The notes under the pieces were generated by a model. It was not told where the DNA came from, searched no databases, and saw only the letters and a program-made list of their open reading frames with translations. From Roseiarcus sp963829505 (GTDB lineage Bacteria; Pseudomonadota; Alphaproteobacteria; Rhizobiales; Beijerinckiaceae), in assembly GCA_963829505.1 (NCBI GenBank), contig CAWHIL010000003.1, positions 1,612,001-1,676,000 on the forward strand: 64,000 bases of DNA, in the 5' to 3' direction. Of this stretch, positions 46,320 to 55,597 are shown piece by piece. Made by a program: the position numbers and the translations under genes. Numbering within the stretch: the first letter of the stretch is position 1; the number at the start of each line of letters is the position of its first letter.

Positions 46320-47595
46320 AGTCGAGGCGCGGGATCAAGCGCAGATCGATGTCTTCGGACCTCGGGTCGGCGCGGTCATCGAGGCGCGCGAAATTTGCGA
46401 CGAGCACGTCATGGGTCCGTCGATCGCCCAGGCAATTCTTCAGCGCGAGCTCTACGTCAGGACAAGATTTTCATTCAAGCTTTCCGCGGAGTTCTGCCTG
46501 CTAGACCCGATGGACATCGTCACCATCACGGACGCGAACCTCGGGCTTTCAAACTACCCTGTCCGCGTCATCGAAATCCAGGAGGACGACAAGGGGCTGC
46601 TCGCGTTCACCGCAGAGGAACTGGTCTTCGGCGTGTCCAGTCCCGCGATCAACCCGAGTGCGGCCGCAAGCAGTTCCGTCCCCAACGCCGCCGTCCCTGC
46701 TGTGGCCATCAATGCGCCGCTCATCTATCAACCGCCGATAGCAGCGACCGGCGGCGTTCCGCAAATCTGGTTCGGCGCGTCGGGGGTCAACGCCGGCGGC
46801 CAGAACCAATGGGGCGGCTGTTACGTGTGGCTCTCGAACGACGGCGTCACCTTCACCCAGGTACCGGCGACGATCGAGGCGCCCGTGCGTCAGGGGGTGC
46901 TCACCGCGCCGCTTCAGCAGGAGAGCGGTTGGGACACCACCGACACGCTATCGGTTGATCTCTCCATAAGCGGAGGAGCGCTGAGCGGGACTACCCAAGC
47001 GGCCGCGCAACAGGGAGCAACCCTGTCGCTAGTCGACAGCGAACTCCTAGCCTACCAAAGCGCCACACTCATTTCCGGAAGCGGCTACAACCTCACCGAC
47101 CTCGCGCGCGGAGTGTCGACCACGGTCGCAGCTTACCACTCGACCGGCGCTTCCTTCACCCGCCTCGACGGCGCGATACTGAAATACGATGTCCCCGCGA
47201 ATTTGCAGGGTCAAGCGTTGCTCTTCAAGTTCCAGAGCTTCAACGCATGGGGCGGCGGGCTCCAAGATCTGTCGACGTGCGCGATCTACACGTTCACGCC
47301 GAACAGCGTTGGCGACCCTATAGCATTGCAGCTCTCGAGCGGCTTTTCTCTTGACCTCGGACTGGTTCTCTCCGGCCCGAGCGTTTCCGACGACTTTGGC
47401 GCGGTCCAACAGCCCGTCGACGACGCTATCGATCTTGGCGCGATCTCGGGGCCAGCTCATCCGATCGCGTCAAGCCTCCTTACAGGGGCGCCGCTCGATC
47501 TAGGCCCGACCACGAGCTACCCGACCATCGCAGACGACTTCGGCGCTGTGGTCGATCCGGTCATCGACACCATCACTCTCGGGACAACAACATGA
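45865..47595 (+). CDS. Chimera: portal fragment fused to phage tail-tip protein C-terminus
   Basis: The in-frame sequence (open from 45766) first repeats portal residues ~80-255 up to AGSSP, then changes abruptly at 46320 into a tail protein (PF13550-like, GTA gp15-like): ICDEHVMGPSIAQAILQREL, DPMDIVTITDANLGLSNYPV, LAFTAEELVFGV. The final part is a beta-rich module common in fibre or tip proteins (DDFGAV repeated). The portal start is missing, so GTG at 45865 is only a possible start. The join removes the head and most tail genes. It is either a recombination scar or an assembly misjoin. Confidence 0.75.
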   Translation: MRTRRSANLPDESARIDKALTLLASPDRRRSFGDWLRMLLEDLLVIDAATIYPRYDRGGNLYALDVIDGATIKPLIGEDGRAPEPPDPTYQQVLHGVPAADFSADELLYLPRNLRAHRLYGLSPVEQVALTVNIALRREVATLDYYRAGSSPVEARDQAQIDVFGPRVGAVIEAREICDEHVMGPSIAQAILQRELYVRTRFSFKLSAEFCLLDPMDIVTITDANLGLSNYPVRVIEIQEDDKGLLAFTAEELVFGVSSPAINPSAAASSSVPNAAVPAVAINAPLIYQPPIAATGGVPQIWFGASGVNAGGQNQWGGCYVWLSNDGVTFTQVPATIEAPVRQGVLTAPLQQESGWDTTDTLSVDLSISGGALSGTTQAAAQQGATLSLVDSELLAYQSATLISGSGYNLTDLARGVSTTVAAYHSTGASFTRLDGAILKYDVPANLQGQALLFKFQSFNAWGGGLQDLSTCAIYTFTPNSVGDPIALQLSSGFSLDLGLVLSGPSVSDDFGAVQQPVDDAIDLGAISGPAHPIASSLLTGAPLDLGPTTSYPTIADDFGAVVDPVIDTITLGTTT

Positions 47596-48470
47596 GCGAA
47601 CAGCTTCAACTCAGGCGGGGAACGGCCGCGCAGGTACAATCATTCACCGGCGCGCAGGGCGAAGCCGTCGTTGATACAAGCAACAACCGACTCGTGATTC
47701 AGGACGGCGCGACCGCCGGAGGTTTCGCCGCGGCCAAGCTGTCGGAGGTCATCACAAACGCGCGCACTGCGGTCAGCGACGCAAGTTATGCGGCGTCGAG
47801 CTCCGACCGCATGATCGCCTACACCGCGCTTACGTCGGCACGAACGGTGACATTGCCGGCCGCAAGCTCATTTCCAACCGGGACTCGGCTTCTGGTGCTC
47901 GATGAAAGCGGCGCTTGCTCAGCAGCGAACACGATCACGTTGAGCCGCGCGGGGTCGGATTCTATCAACGGGGCGGCCTCGATGCCGCTCGCGGTCCCCT
48001 ATGCGTACGGCGCCCTTGAATCCAACGGGTCAAACGCCTGGACAATCATTGACCAGATTTCGCCCGCACCGCTCTCTGCTATTGCACAGGGGACAACCGG
48101 CGCGACAAGCCAACTCGGCGTGCTCGAGTTTCTGCAATCAGGCCTCAGCGGCGCCGCCGTCACCTGTGGCACACAGATACCATCCAATTGCATTCTCTTT
48201 TCGGTCGGCTGTCGCGTGGTGAGCGCGATCACCGGAGCGACGAGCTATTCGGTTGGCGATAGCGGTTCGGGCGACGCAGGCGCTGGTCCAAGCCGCTTCG
48301 GTTCCGGACTTAACATTGCGGCGGGATCCACCAATTTCGGCCTCGTGGGACCGGCCGCGATCTATTCGCCGGCGCCAAGCATCATCTTGACTGCGGCCGG
48401 TGGCGCATTCACCGGAGGCTCAGTTCGTCTGTCGATCCACTATATGCTGTGCTCACCGTCGACGTCGTAA
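47592..48470 (+). CDS. Phage tail fibre, Mtd-type N-terminus
   Basis: A 292-residue protein. The N-terminus (LQLRRGTAAQVQSFTGAQGE, then AVVDTSNNRLVIQDG) matches the major tropism determinant N-terminal domain that docks fibres to the baseplate or tail tip. The rest is Ser/Thr/Gly/Ala-rich beta structure with SNGSNAWTIIDQISP. The start overlaps the chimera stop by 4 bases, typical of phage tail clusters. Receptor specificity is probably set by the C-terminal half. Confidence 0.8.
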   Translation: MSEQLQLRRGTAAQVQSFTGAQGEAVVDTSNNRLVIQDGATAGGFAAAKLSEVITNARTAVSDASYAASSSDRMIAYTALTSARTVTLPAASSFPTGTRLLVLDESGACSAANTITLSRAGSDSINGAASMPLAVPYAYGALESNGSNAWTIIDQISPAPLSAIAQGTTGATSQLGVLEFLQSGLSGAAVTCGTQIPSNCILFSVGCRVVSAITGATSYSVGDSGSGDAGAGPSRFGSGLNIAAGSTNFGLVGPAAIYSPAPSIILTAAGGAFTGGSVRLSIHYMLCSPSTS

Positions 48471-48729
48471 ATCGCTCAAGAGCCCGGCCGAGCAACGCTG
48501 CGAACGCCGAGACAGGGACCCGGGAACCGTCTCGCTCCGAGGGCGCGGCGGATTTTCGAAACGCCAACGGCAAAATTCGCACGCGCTGGCTGACAATCTC
48601 GTCATTACGATTGCTTTTGGCTTTGTAAGAGCGAACCGCGCGAGCGGCCAAATCCGCGCGAAGGCGGGTCACGCCGCTTGCGCCCTCAGAATCCGCACGG
48701 CGCGTAGGCGCCATTCCACGAGGACTCCC

Positions 48730-51588
48730 ATGGCCCGTTCGTACGCCGCCGCAAGCGCGGCAGCACTCTCGCTGCTTTTTGTTCAAACCGCATACGGGCA
48801 GACCTATCACGACGTGGGCGGAACAGCCGCGCCGGGCGTCGTTCCGGTCGGCGGCGATGGCTCGGGTCCGCTGTTCACGACGAGCAACCCAGGAAAGGTC
48901 TCAGGCGCTCTTTCCGCTTCGGTCAGCGGGTTTACGCCGACGCCTTCCTACAGTTATCAGTCCGTGACCCCTGCGTCGGCGGCATACCCTCTCCCGGTAG
49001 GCGCCGGGGCGGTCTTCTACAACACGGGCTCAACCCCAATCACAATCAAGCTCGGCGGCTCAAGCGTGAGCGTCGCGGCGGGACAGGCCGATGTGATCCA
49101 GCCGAACTCGTGGATGGGCTTCACCGTCGGTTCGTCCACCTTCTATGCTGTCGTGGGAAATGGCGGCTCGTCGACGGTCGTGGTTTCCGGGGGGGCTGGC
49201 CTGCCTGCCGGCGGCGTGGGCGGCGGATCGACCGGCGGAGGGGGGACGGTGACGCAGGGGGCCAACGGCTCCGCCGCGGCGGCCTGGTACAGTCAGCTCG
49301 TGCAGGGTGGTTCGCTGATCGGCGCCGGCAACGGCCTTTATGTGCAGCCCGCGAGCGGCTCGGCCTTCGCCGTATCCGGATCTCTTGGCCGATCCTGGTC
49401 GCTCTCATCAGGCTCTGACAGCGTAAGCGCCGTTATCGCCGGCACCCCGACGGTCAACGTCGCCGGGACACCCGGTGTCGCCGTGACCTCTGAGGTCGGC
49501 GTCGGCGCCACCAGCGCTGCGGTTCCCTCGACCGCACAATTCGCGGGGATGAGCGTCGGCGGCGCCCTTGTAGGCATGACCGGCACAGCGAACGGCCTCA
49601 AGGTGGACGGCTCGGCGGTGACGCAGCCGGTATCTATGGCGACGCTCCCAGCTCTCTCCAGCGGGTCGAACACGATCGGCGCGGTAACCATCTCAGGCAC
49701 GCCGAACATCGCGGTTACAAGTGAGGTCGGCGTCGGCGCGACCAGCTCCGCAGTTCCCACGGCCGCGCAATACGCCGGCATGAGCGTGGGTGGCACGCTC
49801 ACCGGACTGATCGGAACCGCGAATGGTCTCAAGGTGGACGGCTCGGCCGTGACACAACCGGTAAGCGGCAGCGTGTCGCTCTCAGGCTCACTTCCCGCTT
49901 TTGCGGCGACCCCGACCTTCAACCTGGGAACCGCGCCGTCGCTCGCCGTGACGCAATCCGGGTCGTGGTCGACTGGGCGCACGTGGTCGTTGGCCAGCGG
50001 CTCGGACAACGTTACCGTATCTCAACCAACGGCTTCGGCGCTGAATGCAACCGTAGTCGGCGCCGGCACGGCCGGCACACCCACTGGCGGCGTCGTCTCC
50101 ATGCAGGGTGTGCCCGGCGGCCAGCCGGTCCCGATCACAGGCACCGTCTCGGCGTCGATCGGCGGCTTCGCGCCGACGCCGGCCTACGCTACGCCGCTCT
50201 CTGTCACCACCACCTCGAACCGCGTTGCGGCGCCTACCGGGACCGTCGCGGTCGTCTATAACGTTGGATCGACAGACGCTTATGTGACGATCGGCGGGTC
50301 CTCCGTCGCGGCTTCGACTTCAGGCGACGTGGTGAAGGCCGGCGGCTGGATGGCCTTCACGCTCGGCTCCAACACTTTTATCGCCGCGATTACGTCGAGC
50401 GGTACGACCACACTCAATGTTTCCGGGGGCGCAGGAATCGCGAGCGGTTCAGGCGGATCGAGCTCCACCGGCGGCGGAACGGTTACTCAAGGCAATCAGG
50501 GCTCGCCGGTGCAGGCTTGGTATCAGCAGCTTGTGCAAGCGGGCTCCGCCGTCGCGTCAGGCAACGGTCTTTACGTGCAGCCTGCGACGGGCGCGAGCTT
50601 TGCGGTGTCCGGGTCGCTCGGCCGCACCTGGTCCCTCTCTTCCGGATCCGACACGGTGGCTGCGACGATAAGCGGCACGCCGAACGTGTCGGTGACGTCG
50701 GAGATTGGCGCGGGCTCTACCGGTTCGGCTGTTCCGTCAACCGCGCAATATGCTGGCATGAACATCTCGGGCAACTTGGTCGGCATGACGGGGACAACCA
50801 ATGGCCTCAAGGTCGACGGCTCGGCGGTGACGCAGCCGGTTTCGGGCTCGGTGTCGATCACCGGCTCGCTGCCAGCCTTTGCCTCGACGCCGGCCGTGAG
50901 CATCAGCGGAACTCTGCCCGCATTCGCCTCAACGCCTGCGGTGACGATCAGCGGCACGCCAAACGTCGGCATAACCTCGGAGGTCGGCGTCGGCTCGACC
51001 GGCTCGGCGGTCCCGGCGACCGGGCAATACGCGGCCATGAGCGTCGGCGGCAATTTGACCGGCATGACGGGAACGGCGAATGGGCTCAAGGTCGACGGCT
51101 CTGCGGTGACGCAGCCGATTTCCATCGCCTCGCTCCCGGCCCTCGCGACCGGCTCCAACACAATCGGTGCGGTCACCATCAGCGGCACGCCAAACGTCGG
51201 CATTTCCGGCAATCCGGTTCTCGGCGCCGGGACGGCGGCGGTCGGCTCGGTAAACGTGCAGCCGGTCGCTGGCGTCGGCCTGACCAGCGCGCAAATCTAC
51301 TCGCTCGGCACGACCGCGCAGACGGTGAAGGTGTCGGCCGGGTCTATCAGCGTCACGCATTGCGACAACGCGAACGCGGCGCCGATCTACGTGGAGTTTT
51401 ATCAGACTGCCACGCCGACGCTCACGAATGCGCCCGCGTGGACGGTCGTCATTCCCGCGGGTAGCGGCGGCGAGAACCTTTCGACGCCAGTCGCGATTGC
51501 GACAGGAATGTACGTGGTCGCGGTCGCGACGCCCAAGACATCGACGGCGCCAGGCACCGCGCTCTTCTGCTCGATCGGCTACATCTGA
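48730..51588 (+). CDS. Large repetitive phage fibre protein with signal peptide
   Basis: A 952-residue protein. It starts MARSYAAASAAALSLLF with cleavage predicted after AYG, then TYHDVGGTAAPGVVPVGGDG. GAGGA precedes the ATG at 48730. Two long homologous halves (SASVSGFTPTPSYSY ... SGSLGRSWSLSSGSD and SASIGGFAPTPAYAT ... SGSLGRTWSLSSGSD) and four copies of a GMTGTANGLKVDGSAVTQP unit give a beta-rich, repeat-built rod. Low-complexity Gly/Ser linkers lie between. A signal peptide on a virion fibre is unusual. There is no lytic or glycosidase motif. Confidence 0.75.
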   Translation: MARSYAAASAAALSLLFVQTAYGQTYHDVGGTAAPGVVPVGGDGSGPLFTTSNPGKVSGALSASVSGFTPTPSYSYQSVTPASAAYPLPVGAGAVFYNTGSTPITIKLGGSSVSVAAGQADVIQPNSWMGFTVGSSTFYAVVGNGGSSTVVVSGGAGLPAGGVGGGSTGGGGTVTQGANGSAAAAWYSQLVQGGSLIGAGNGLYVQPASGSAFAVSGSLGRSWSLSSGSDSVSAVIAGTPTVNVAGTPGVAVTSEVGVGATSAAVPSTAQFAGMSVGGALVGMTGTANGLKVDGSAVTQPVSMATLPALSSGSNTIGAVTISGTPNIAVTSEVGVGATSSAVPTAAQYAGMSVGGTLTGLIGTANGLKVDGSAVTQPVSGSVSLSGSLPAFAATPTFNLGTAPSLAVTQSGSWSTGRTWSLASGSDNVTVSQPTASALNATVVGAGTAGTPTGGVVSMQGVPGGQPVPITGTVSASIGGFAPTPAYATPLSVTTTSNRVAAPTGTVAVVYNVGSTDAYVTIGGSSVAASTSGDVVKAGGWMAFTLGSNTFIAAITSSGTTTLNVSGGAGIASGSGGSSSTGGGTVTQGNQGSPVQAWYQQLVQAGSAVASGNGLYVQPATGASFAVSGSLGRTWSLSSGSDTVAATISGTPNVSVTSEIGAGSTGSAVPSTAQYAGMNISGNLVGMTGTTNGLKVDGSAVTQPVSGSVSITGSLPAFASTPAVSISGTLPAFASTPAVTISGTPNVGITSEVGVGSTGSAVPATGQYAAMSVGGNLTGMTGTANGLKVDGSAVTQPISIASLPALATGSNTIGAVTISGTPNVGISGNPVLGAGTAAVGSVNVQPVAGVGLTSAQIYSLGTTAQTVKVSAGSISVTHCDNANAAPIYVEFYQTATPTLTNAPAWTVVIPAGSGGENLSTPVAIATGMYVVAVATPKTSTAPGTALFCSIGYI

Positions 51589-51604
51589 CAAAGGCTGCCT
51601 CGAC

Positions 51605-54600
51605 ATGAGCCTTCTGACGCCCTCCCGCGAGCTCTGGCGGCCGACCAGGCGCTGCCTCATCAAGGGCGCCGGCGCGGCCTTCATCGCGAGCAAGCTGCCG
51701 TTCCGCGACGCGGACGCGCAACAGTTGCTTCTCGGCGTCGACCGGGGCGCTGCGGCGGCGGGCGGCCTCAATCTCGTCTTCAACACCGGCTCTCTTCCCT
51801 CCGGTGTCGCTGTCGCGCGCGAGTCGCACGGCCTCTATTTCAATTCCTCGAACGTTCTCGCTCTCGCCAACGCGAACACCGCCCGCTTCGACTATGGGCA
51901 GAACGGCGGGGCAGCTGGCGGCGGATCGAGTATCTGCCGCGGCCTGATGGTCGAGCCCTATAGCACCGCCATCAACGCCAGCCCCGCAGTCCTGAACACG
52001 GTCAACCAGTTTAGCTCCTTTTGGACGCACAGCGGCCTTACGCTTGGGACTGTGACTGGCCCGGACGGAGCGGGCAGCCCGCTCAACAACGGGACCGGAA
52101 GCGCCTGCTCGATGGTCGCGACCGCGACGGGAACCGGGCCGTTCAAGCAATATGCAGGCTCGGTCTATTTCAACTACCCGATCACGGCGGGGTGGAACTT
52201 CACCGTATCGGCGATCTGCCGTGTGCATTCCGGTTCGTCAGGCGTCTATCCGATGCTCGGTTCTAGCTTCGGCACCGCAACGCCGACGTCCGGCTCGACG
52301 CCGCAGGTATGGGGCCTCTTCGACATCGGCGCCGGCGGCAGTCCCGGAGCCTGCTACGCGCCATCGGCGAACTATAACATCGTATCGAACGGCGCGGGCG
52401 CGCAGCAATTGACGCCCGGCTCGGCGTCGAGCGCATGGTGGCTTTGCTGGCTCAACTTCACGATCCCCGCAAGCAGCACGCAAACGGGATGGTACTTCTT
52501 CATCCAGCCTTGGGGGGCGACGACGTTCGCCGACAATTTCAGCGCCAGCACCATCACGATCAATCAAGGGATCGACTTCTACAACTTCTTCCTCGAAATG
52601 CAGCCAAACGCTCCGGATGTGACGGTTCCTCCGAACAACGTCAATACTTCCGCCGGCATCTCGATGGCGAGTTCGTACCCGGTCCAGCTCTATCCGTCTG
52701 CGAGCGTGACGCAAGACCTCATCATGCCGGGCGCGTTGTCGTCGACCGCCTATATCAAGCAGCCGTCTTCTGGCAACAATGGTTCGGGCTTCTCGACCAC
52801 GATCAACAATATCATCGACGTTCCGGGATGGGGCGATGCTGCTTACCTCGGAGCGCCCGCATCCGGTACGATTGGAACCAGCGGCTTCGTCATGCAAGGC
52901 GGCACGCCGCAGGCGTCCGTCGCATCCAGCGGTCTTGCGACCACCGCAATCAACGCGGGAGCCAACGAACAGTCAGCCTACGGCACTGGCGCGACGATGG
53001 GCGGCAGCAACACGACGCTTGGACGCACGGCCGATTTCGTCTCCCTCTCCGGAGCGTCCGCGATCCCGGCCGGAACCACCGGGCTTAAATTCACCTTCGA
53101 CGACGGGTCGACGAAGACTCTTCCCGTGCTGCCCGTCTATGCGAACCTGAACGCGGCCGGACTCAACTTGACGAGCCCTGGCCCGGTGTCGCAGATGCGC
53201 GGCTCGGGCGTGAACTATGTGGTCCCGACCAATCTGTGCAGCGGTCGTCGTCTCGCGAGCGTCGCCAGCGCGTCGTCATCCGCCCCCCTGTTCTTCATCG
53301 AATCAGATATCTCGACCGACGAGGACGACGTTGCGGCGCTTTACAACGCGCTCTACAACGCGACCGCAGGCAACATCAACCTGATCGGCTTCAACGCAAA
53401 CGCTTCCGACCCCTATGCCGGGTCCGCCGCAGCCGCGATCCTCTATTCGGTCGGCTTCGGGCATGTCCCGGTCGGGCAATACTGGCAGGCCGGATGCTGC
53501 TTCACAGGCACGATCGCCAGCGGCGTCCTTACCGTCTCCACAGTCCAGACCGGCGCGCTCGCGGTCAATCAAGCCCTGAACGTGAACGGAAGCATCGTTG
53601 CAGGCGTGACGATCTCCTCGCTCGGCACCGGAACGGGCGGCGTCGGGACCTACAATCTTGCGGGCGCGAGCGGCATCACGATCTCTAGCGCAACTGCCAT
53701 GTCTTCCATGCCTGGCCTCGTGACAACGTGGGGAAGCACCGCCGCGCTTGGCATGGACATGAATGGCAACGCCTCCATGCCGACCGACCCCGGCAAGAAC
53801 ATCAGCCAGTGGTACGGCAAGGTCGTCTCCAAGTCGCACGGGGGAATCGTTGCCGGCTACACGAGCGGCTATTCCGGGACGCAAGGTCTGACGAACCCGC
53901 TCGTTCCAGGCTGGCAGAACCTTCTCGATTGCTGCTTCGCCGCGCCCGACTTCTCGGTCAACGTCATCAATATCGGCTTTTGGGGGAACATCTACAACGC
54001 CCTTAACCAGCCGAATACGCTGAACTATCGCGGCTCTGGTTACAGCCCCGCCCAAATCCTCGCCAAGAAGATCAAGGCGTTCTACGTTCTTGGCGGCGGC
54101 TTCAATATGGGAGCGGGGGCGATTGCTGCCGTTGGCGTATACGCCAACGCCTGCATGGCGATTATTCAGGGTAATGGGACGACAGTCAGCAACGGGTTCA
54201 ACGGAAACACCGTCCCGACCTTCTCGGCGAACGGGTGCAAGTTCTACCTCTCGGCGATGAATTACGGCACCGGTGTCGGAACCTTCTATTTCCAGCAAAC
54301 GAATTACGAGCCCACCTACAATCTCCAAAACCTGATCTACCTCGACGCCGTCATGGGCAGTCACCAAGCGTGGGACCCGAGCGCTATGATGATGGGGAAC
54401 CCGCTGTACGCCTCGCTCATCACTTTGCAGGCGAACCTCGCCGCCAGCTTCAACGGGCAGATTTCCGGGACGACTCTGACCGTCAACAGCATGGTCAGCG
54501 GGCAGCTTCAAATCGGCCAGACGATCTCCGGCGCGGGCATCGGCGGCGGCATAACGATCACGGGCAACACTTTCACGGGCGGCGGCACGGGAGCCGGGTG

Positions 54601-55075
54601 GACGGGGACGTACACCCTGTCGTCGTCGCCTGGAACCATCAGCGCAGAGGCGATGACGGCGACAGGCGTCGCAGGCTACATCAACAACGGCGTTTTCACC
54701 CTGACGAACCCTGGCAGCTATTCGGCGACCGCCTACAGCTCGGGCGAAAACTACGGCCCTCTCACCGGGACCGGCGTCATGGCGAACGGCTCGACGATGC
54801 TGACCGTCTCGGGATGGTCGGGCGGCGCCATCGGCACAACGAACGGCGCGAACACGGGAACGGCGCTGACCATCGCCTCGACCAGCATCGGCGCGGTCGT
54901 TTCGCAGATCGCCCCGCTCCTTACCGGCGAAACCTACGGCGGCAACGGACGGTACACGATGAGCGCCGCGGCGGGCTCGGCCTTGTCCGGCGCGTTGACG
55001 GGAACCTCGACGCAGGCGCAAGTCGACAACGCGCTGACGGCGGTGCTCAACACGTCGCTGAAGGGGTTGTGGTGA
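51605..55075 (+). CDS. Giant tail spike-like protein with Tat-like leader and nucleoside-hydrolase-like domain
   Basis: A 1156-residue protein. The N-terminus has PTRRCLIKGAGAAFIASKLP, a twin-arginine-like signal. Residues ~560-930 show FFIESDISTDEDDVAALYNA (E/DxDxxxDxDD pattern of nucleoside hydrolase-like folds), INLIGFNANASDPYAGSAAA and HQAWDPSAMMMGNPLYA, all in the order seen in IUNH proteins. At least two copies of a phage beta module (TGTIASGVLTVSTVQTGALA, GQISGTTLTVNSMVSGQLQI) are spread through the C-terminal part. It may bind or cleave a surface glycan or nucleotide-like group. The domain call is by pattern and needs a structure comparison. Confidence 0.65.
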   Translation: MSLLTPSRELWRPTRRCLIKGAGAAFIASKLPFRDADAQQLLLGVDRGAAAAGGLNLVFNTGSLPSGVAVARESHGLYFNSSNVLALANANTARFDYGQNGGAAGGGSSICRGLMVEPYSTAINASPAVLNTVNQFSSFWTHSGLTLGTVTGPDGAGSPLNNGTGSACSMVATATGTGPFKQYAGSVYFNYPITAGWNFTVSAICRVHSGSSGVYPMLGSSFGTATPTSGSTPQVWGLFDIGAGGSPGACYAPSANYNIVSNGAGAQQLTPGSASSAWWLCWLNFTIPASSTQTGWYFFIQPWGATTFADNFSASTITINQGIDFYNFFLEMQPNAPDVTVPPNNVNTSAGISMASSYPVQLYPSASVTQDLIMPGALSSTAYIKQPSSGNNGSGFSTTINNIIDVPGWGDAAYLGAPASGTIGTSGFVMQGGTPQASVASSGLATTAINAGANEQSAYGTGATMGGSNTTLGRTADFVSLSGASAIPAGTTGLKFTFDDGSTKTLPVLPVYANLNAAGLNLTSPGPVSQMRGSGVNYVVPTNLCSGRRLASVASASSSAPLFFIESDISTDEDDVAALYNALYNATAGNINLIGFNANASDPYAGSAAAAILYSVGFGHVPVGQYWQAGCCFTGTIASGVLTVSTVQTGALAVNQALNVNGSIVAGVTISSLGTGTGGVGTYNLAGASGITISSATAMSSMPGLVTTWGSTAALGMDMNGNASMPTDPGKNISQWYGKVVSKSHGGIVAGYTSGYSGTQGLTNPLVPGWQNLLDCCFAAPDFSVNVINIGFWGNIYNALNQPNTLNYRGSGYSPAQILAKKIKAFYVLGGGFNMGAGAIAAVGVYANACMAIIQGNGTTVSNGFNGNTVPTFSANGCKFYLSAMNYGTGVGTFYFQQTNYEPTYNLQNLIYLDAVMGSHQAWDPSAMMMGNPLYASLITLQANLAASFNGQISGTTLTVNSMVSGQLQIGQTISGAGIGGGITITGNTFTGGGTGAGWTGTYTLSSSPGTISAEAMTATGVAGYINNGVFTLTNPGSYSATAYSSGENYGPLTGTGVMANGSTMLTVSGWSGGAIGTTNGANTGTALTIASTSIGAVVSQIAPLLTGETYGGNGRYTMSAAAGSALSGALTGTSTQAQVDNALTAVLNTSLKGLW

Positions 55076-55091
55076 CGCGGAGAAAACCGCT

Positions 55092-55355
55092 ATGAATCGC
55101 ATCGCGGCTGCCCTTGGCACGGCATTTCCTTTGACCGCGCTGACGCTTGTCCTTTCGCAGGATCTGCCTATCCGCGACGTGGCCGAGATCGTCAGCGACG
55201 GCGACAGCTTCAGCGTCATCCTCGTCGACACAAACGCCGATGAAACATGCGCAAGGCTTCACATTCGTTACCTTGCAGGATTCCTTTGCGTGCTCGCCGA
55301 CATAGGCGCGGGAAAGACGGTGAAGGCGAAAGACGCCGCCGGGCGGGGCCTATGA
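55092..55355 (+). CDS. Small phage-island hypothetical protein
   Basis: An 87-residue protein with a hydrophobic N-terminus (AALGTAFPLTALTLVLS) and SVILVDTNADETCARLHIRY. It follows the spike gene by 16 bases and overlaps the next ATG by 4 bases. No known family. Confidence 0.55.
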   Translation: MNRIAAALGTAFPLTALTLVLSQDLPIRDVAEIVSDGDSFSVILVDTNADETCARLHIRYLAGFLCVLADIGAGKTVKAKDAAGRGL

Positions 55356-55597
55356 GCCCCACGCATAACGTCGCTCGCGGGCAGCACGTCCGCGCCGATC
55401 TTCGCGAGCTATGCCGCGGAGCACTCGCCCTGAAGCATGCGATCGAAGCCGTCGCCGGCGCGCCGTGCACGACACACGCGAGCATGGGCGGCTTCGTCGT
55501 CGGCGCTCTGGGACGCGAGGTCGTCGTATCCTGCGTGGTCGCACCGCTACCGCCTCAGGTCTGCTACGAGGAGCCGCGGGAGCCTCACGATTTATGA
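55352..55597 (+). CDS. Small phage-island hypothetical protein
   Basis: An 81-residue protein starting MSPTHNVARGQHVRADLREL. Its start overlaps the stop of the 87-residue protein (ATGA), showing coupling. It has a helical first half and a short beta-rich second half with two Cys. No known family. Confidence 0.55.
   Translation: MSPTHNVARGQHVRADLRELCRGALALKHAIEAVAGAPCTTHASMGGFVVGALGREVVVSCVVAPLPPQVCYEEPREPHDL

Noticed and set aside
48730..51588. CRISPR-like reading of the repeated segments
   Set aside because: The repeats are in-frame protein repeats of variable length inside one ORF, not short constant repeats with spacers.
53303..55231. 642-codon minus-strand frame opposite the spike gene
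   Set aside because: The plus strand carries the recognisable spike with phage beta modules; the mirror frame shows no domain.
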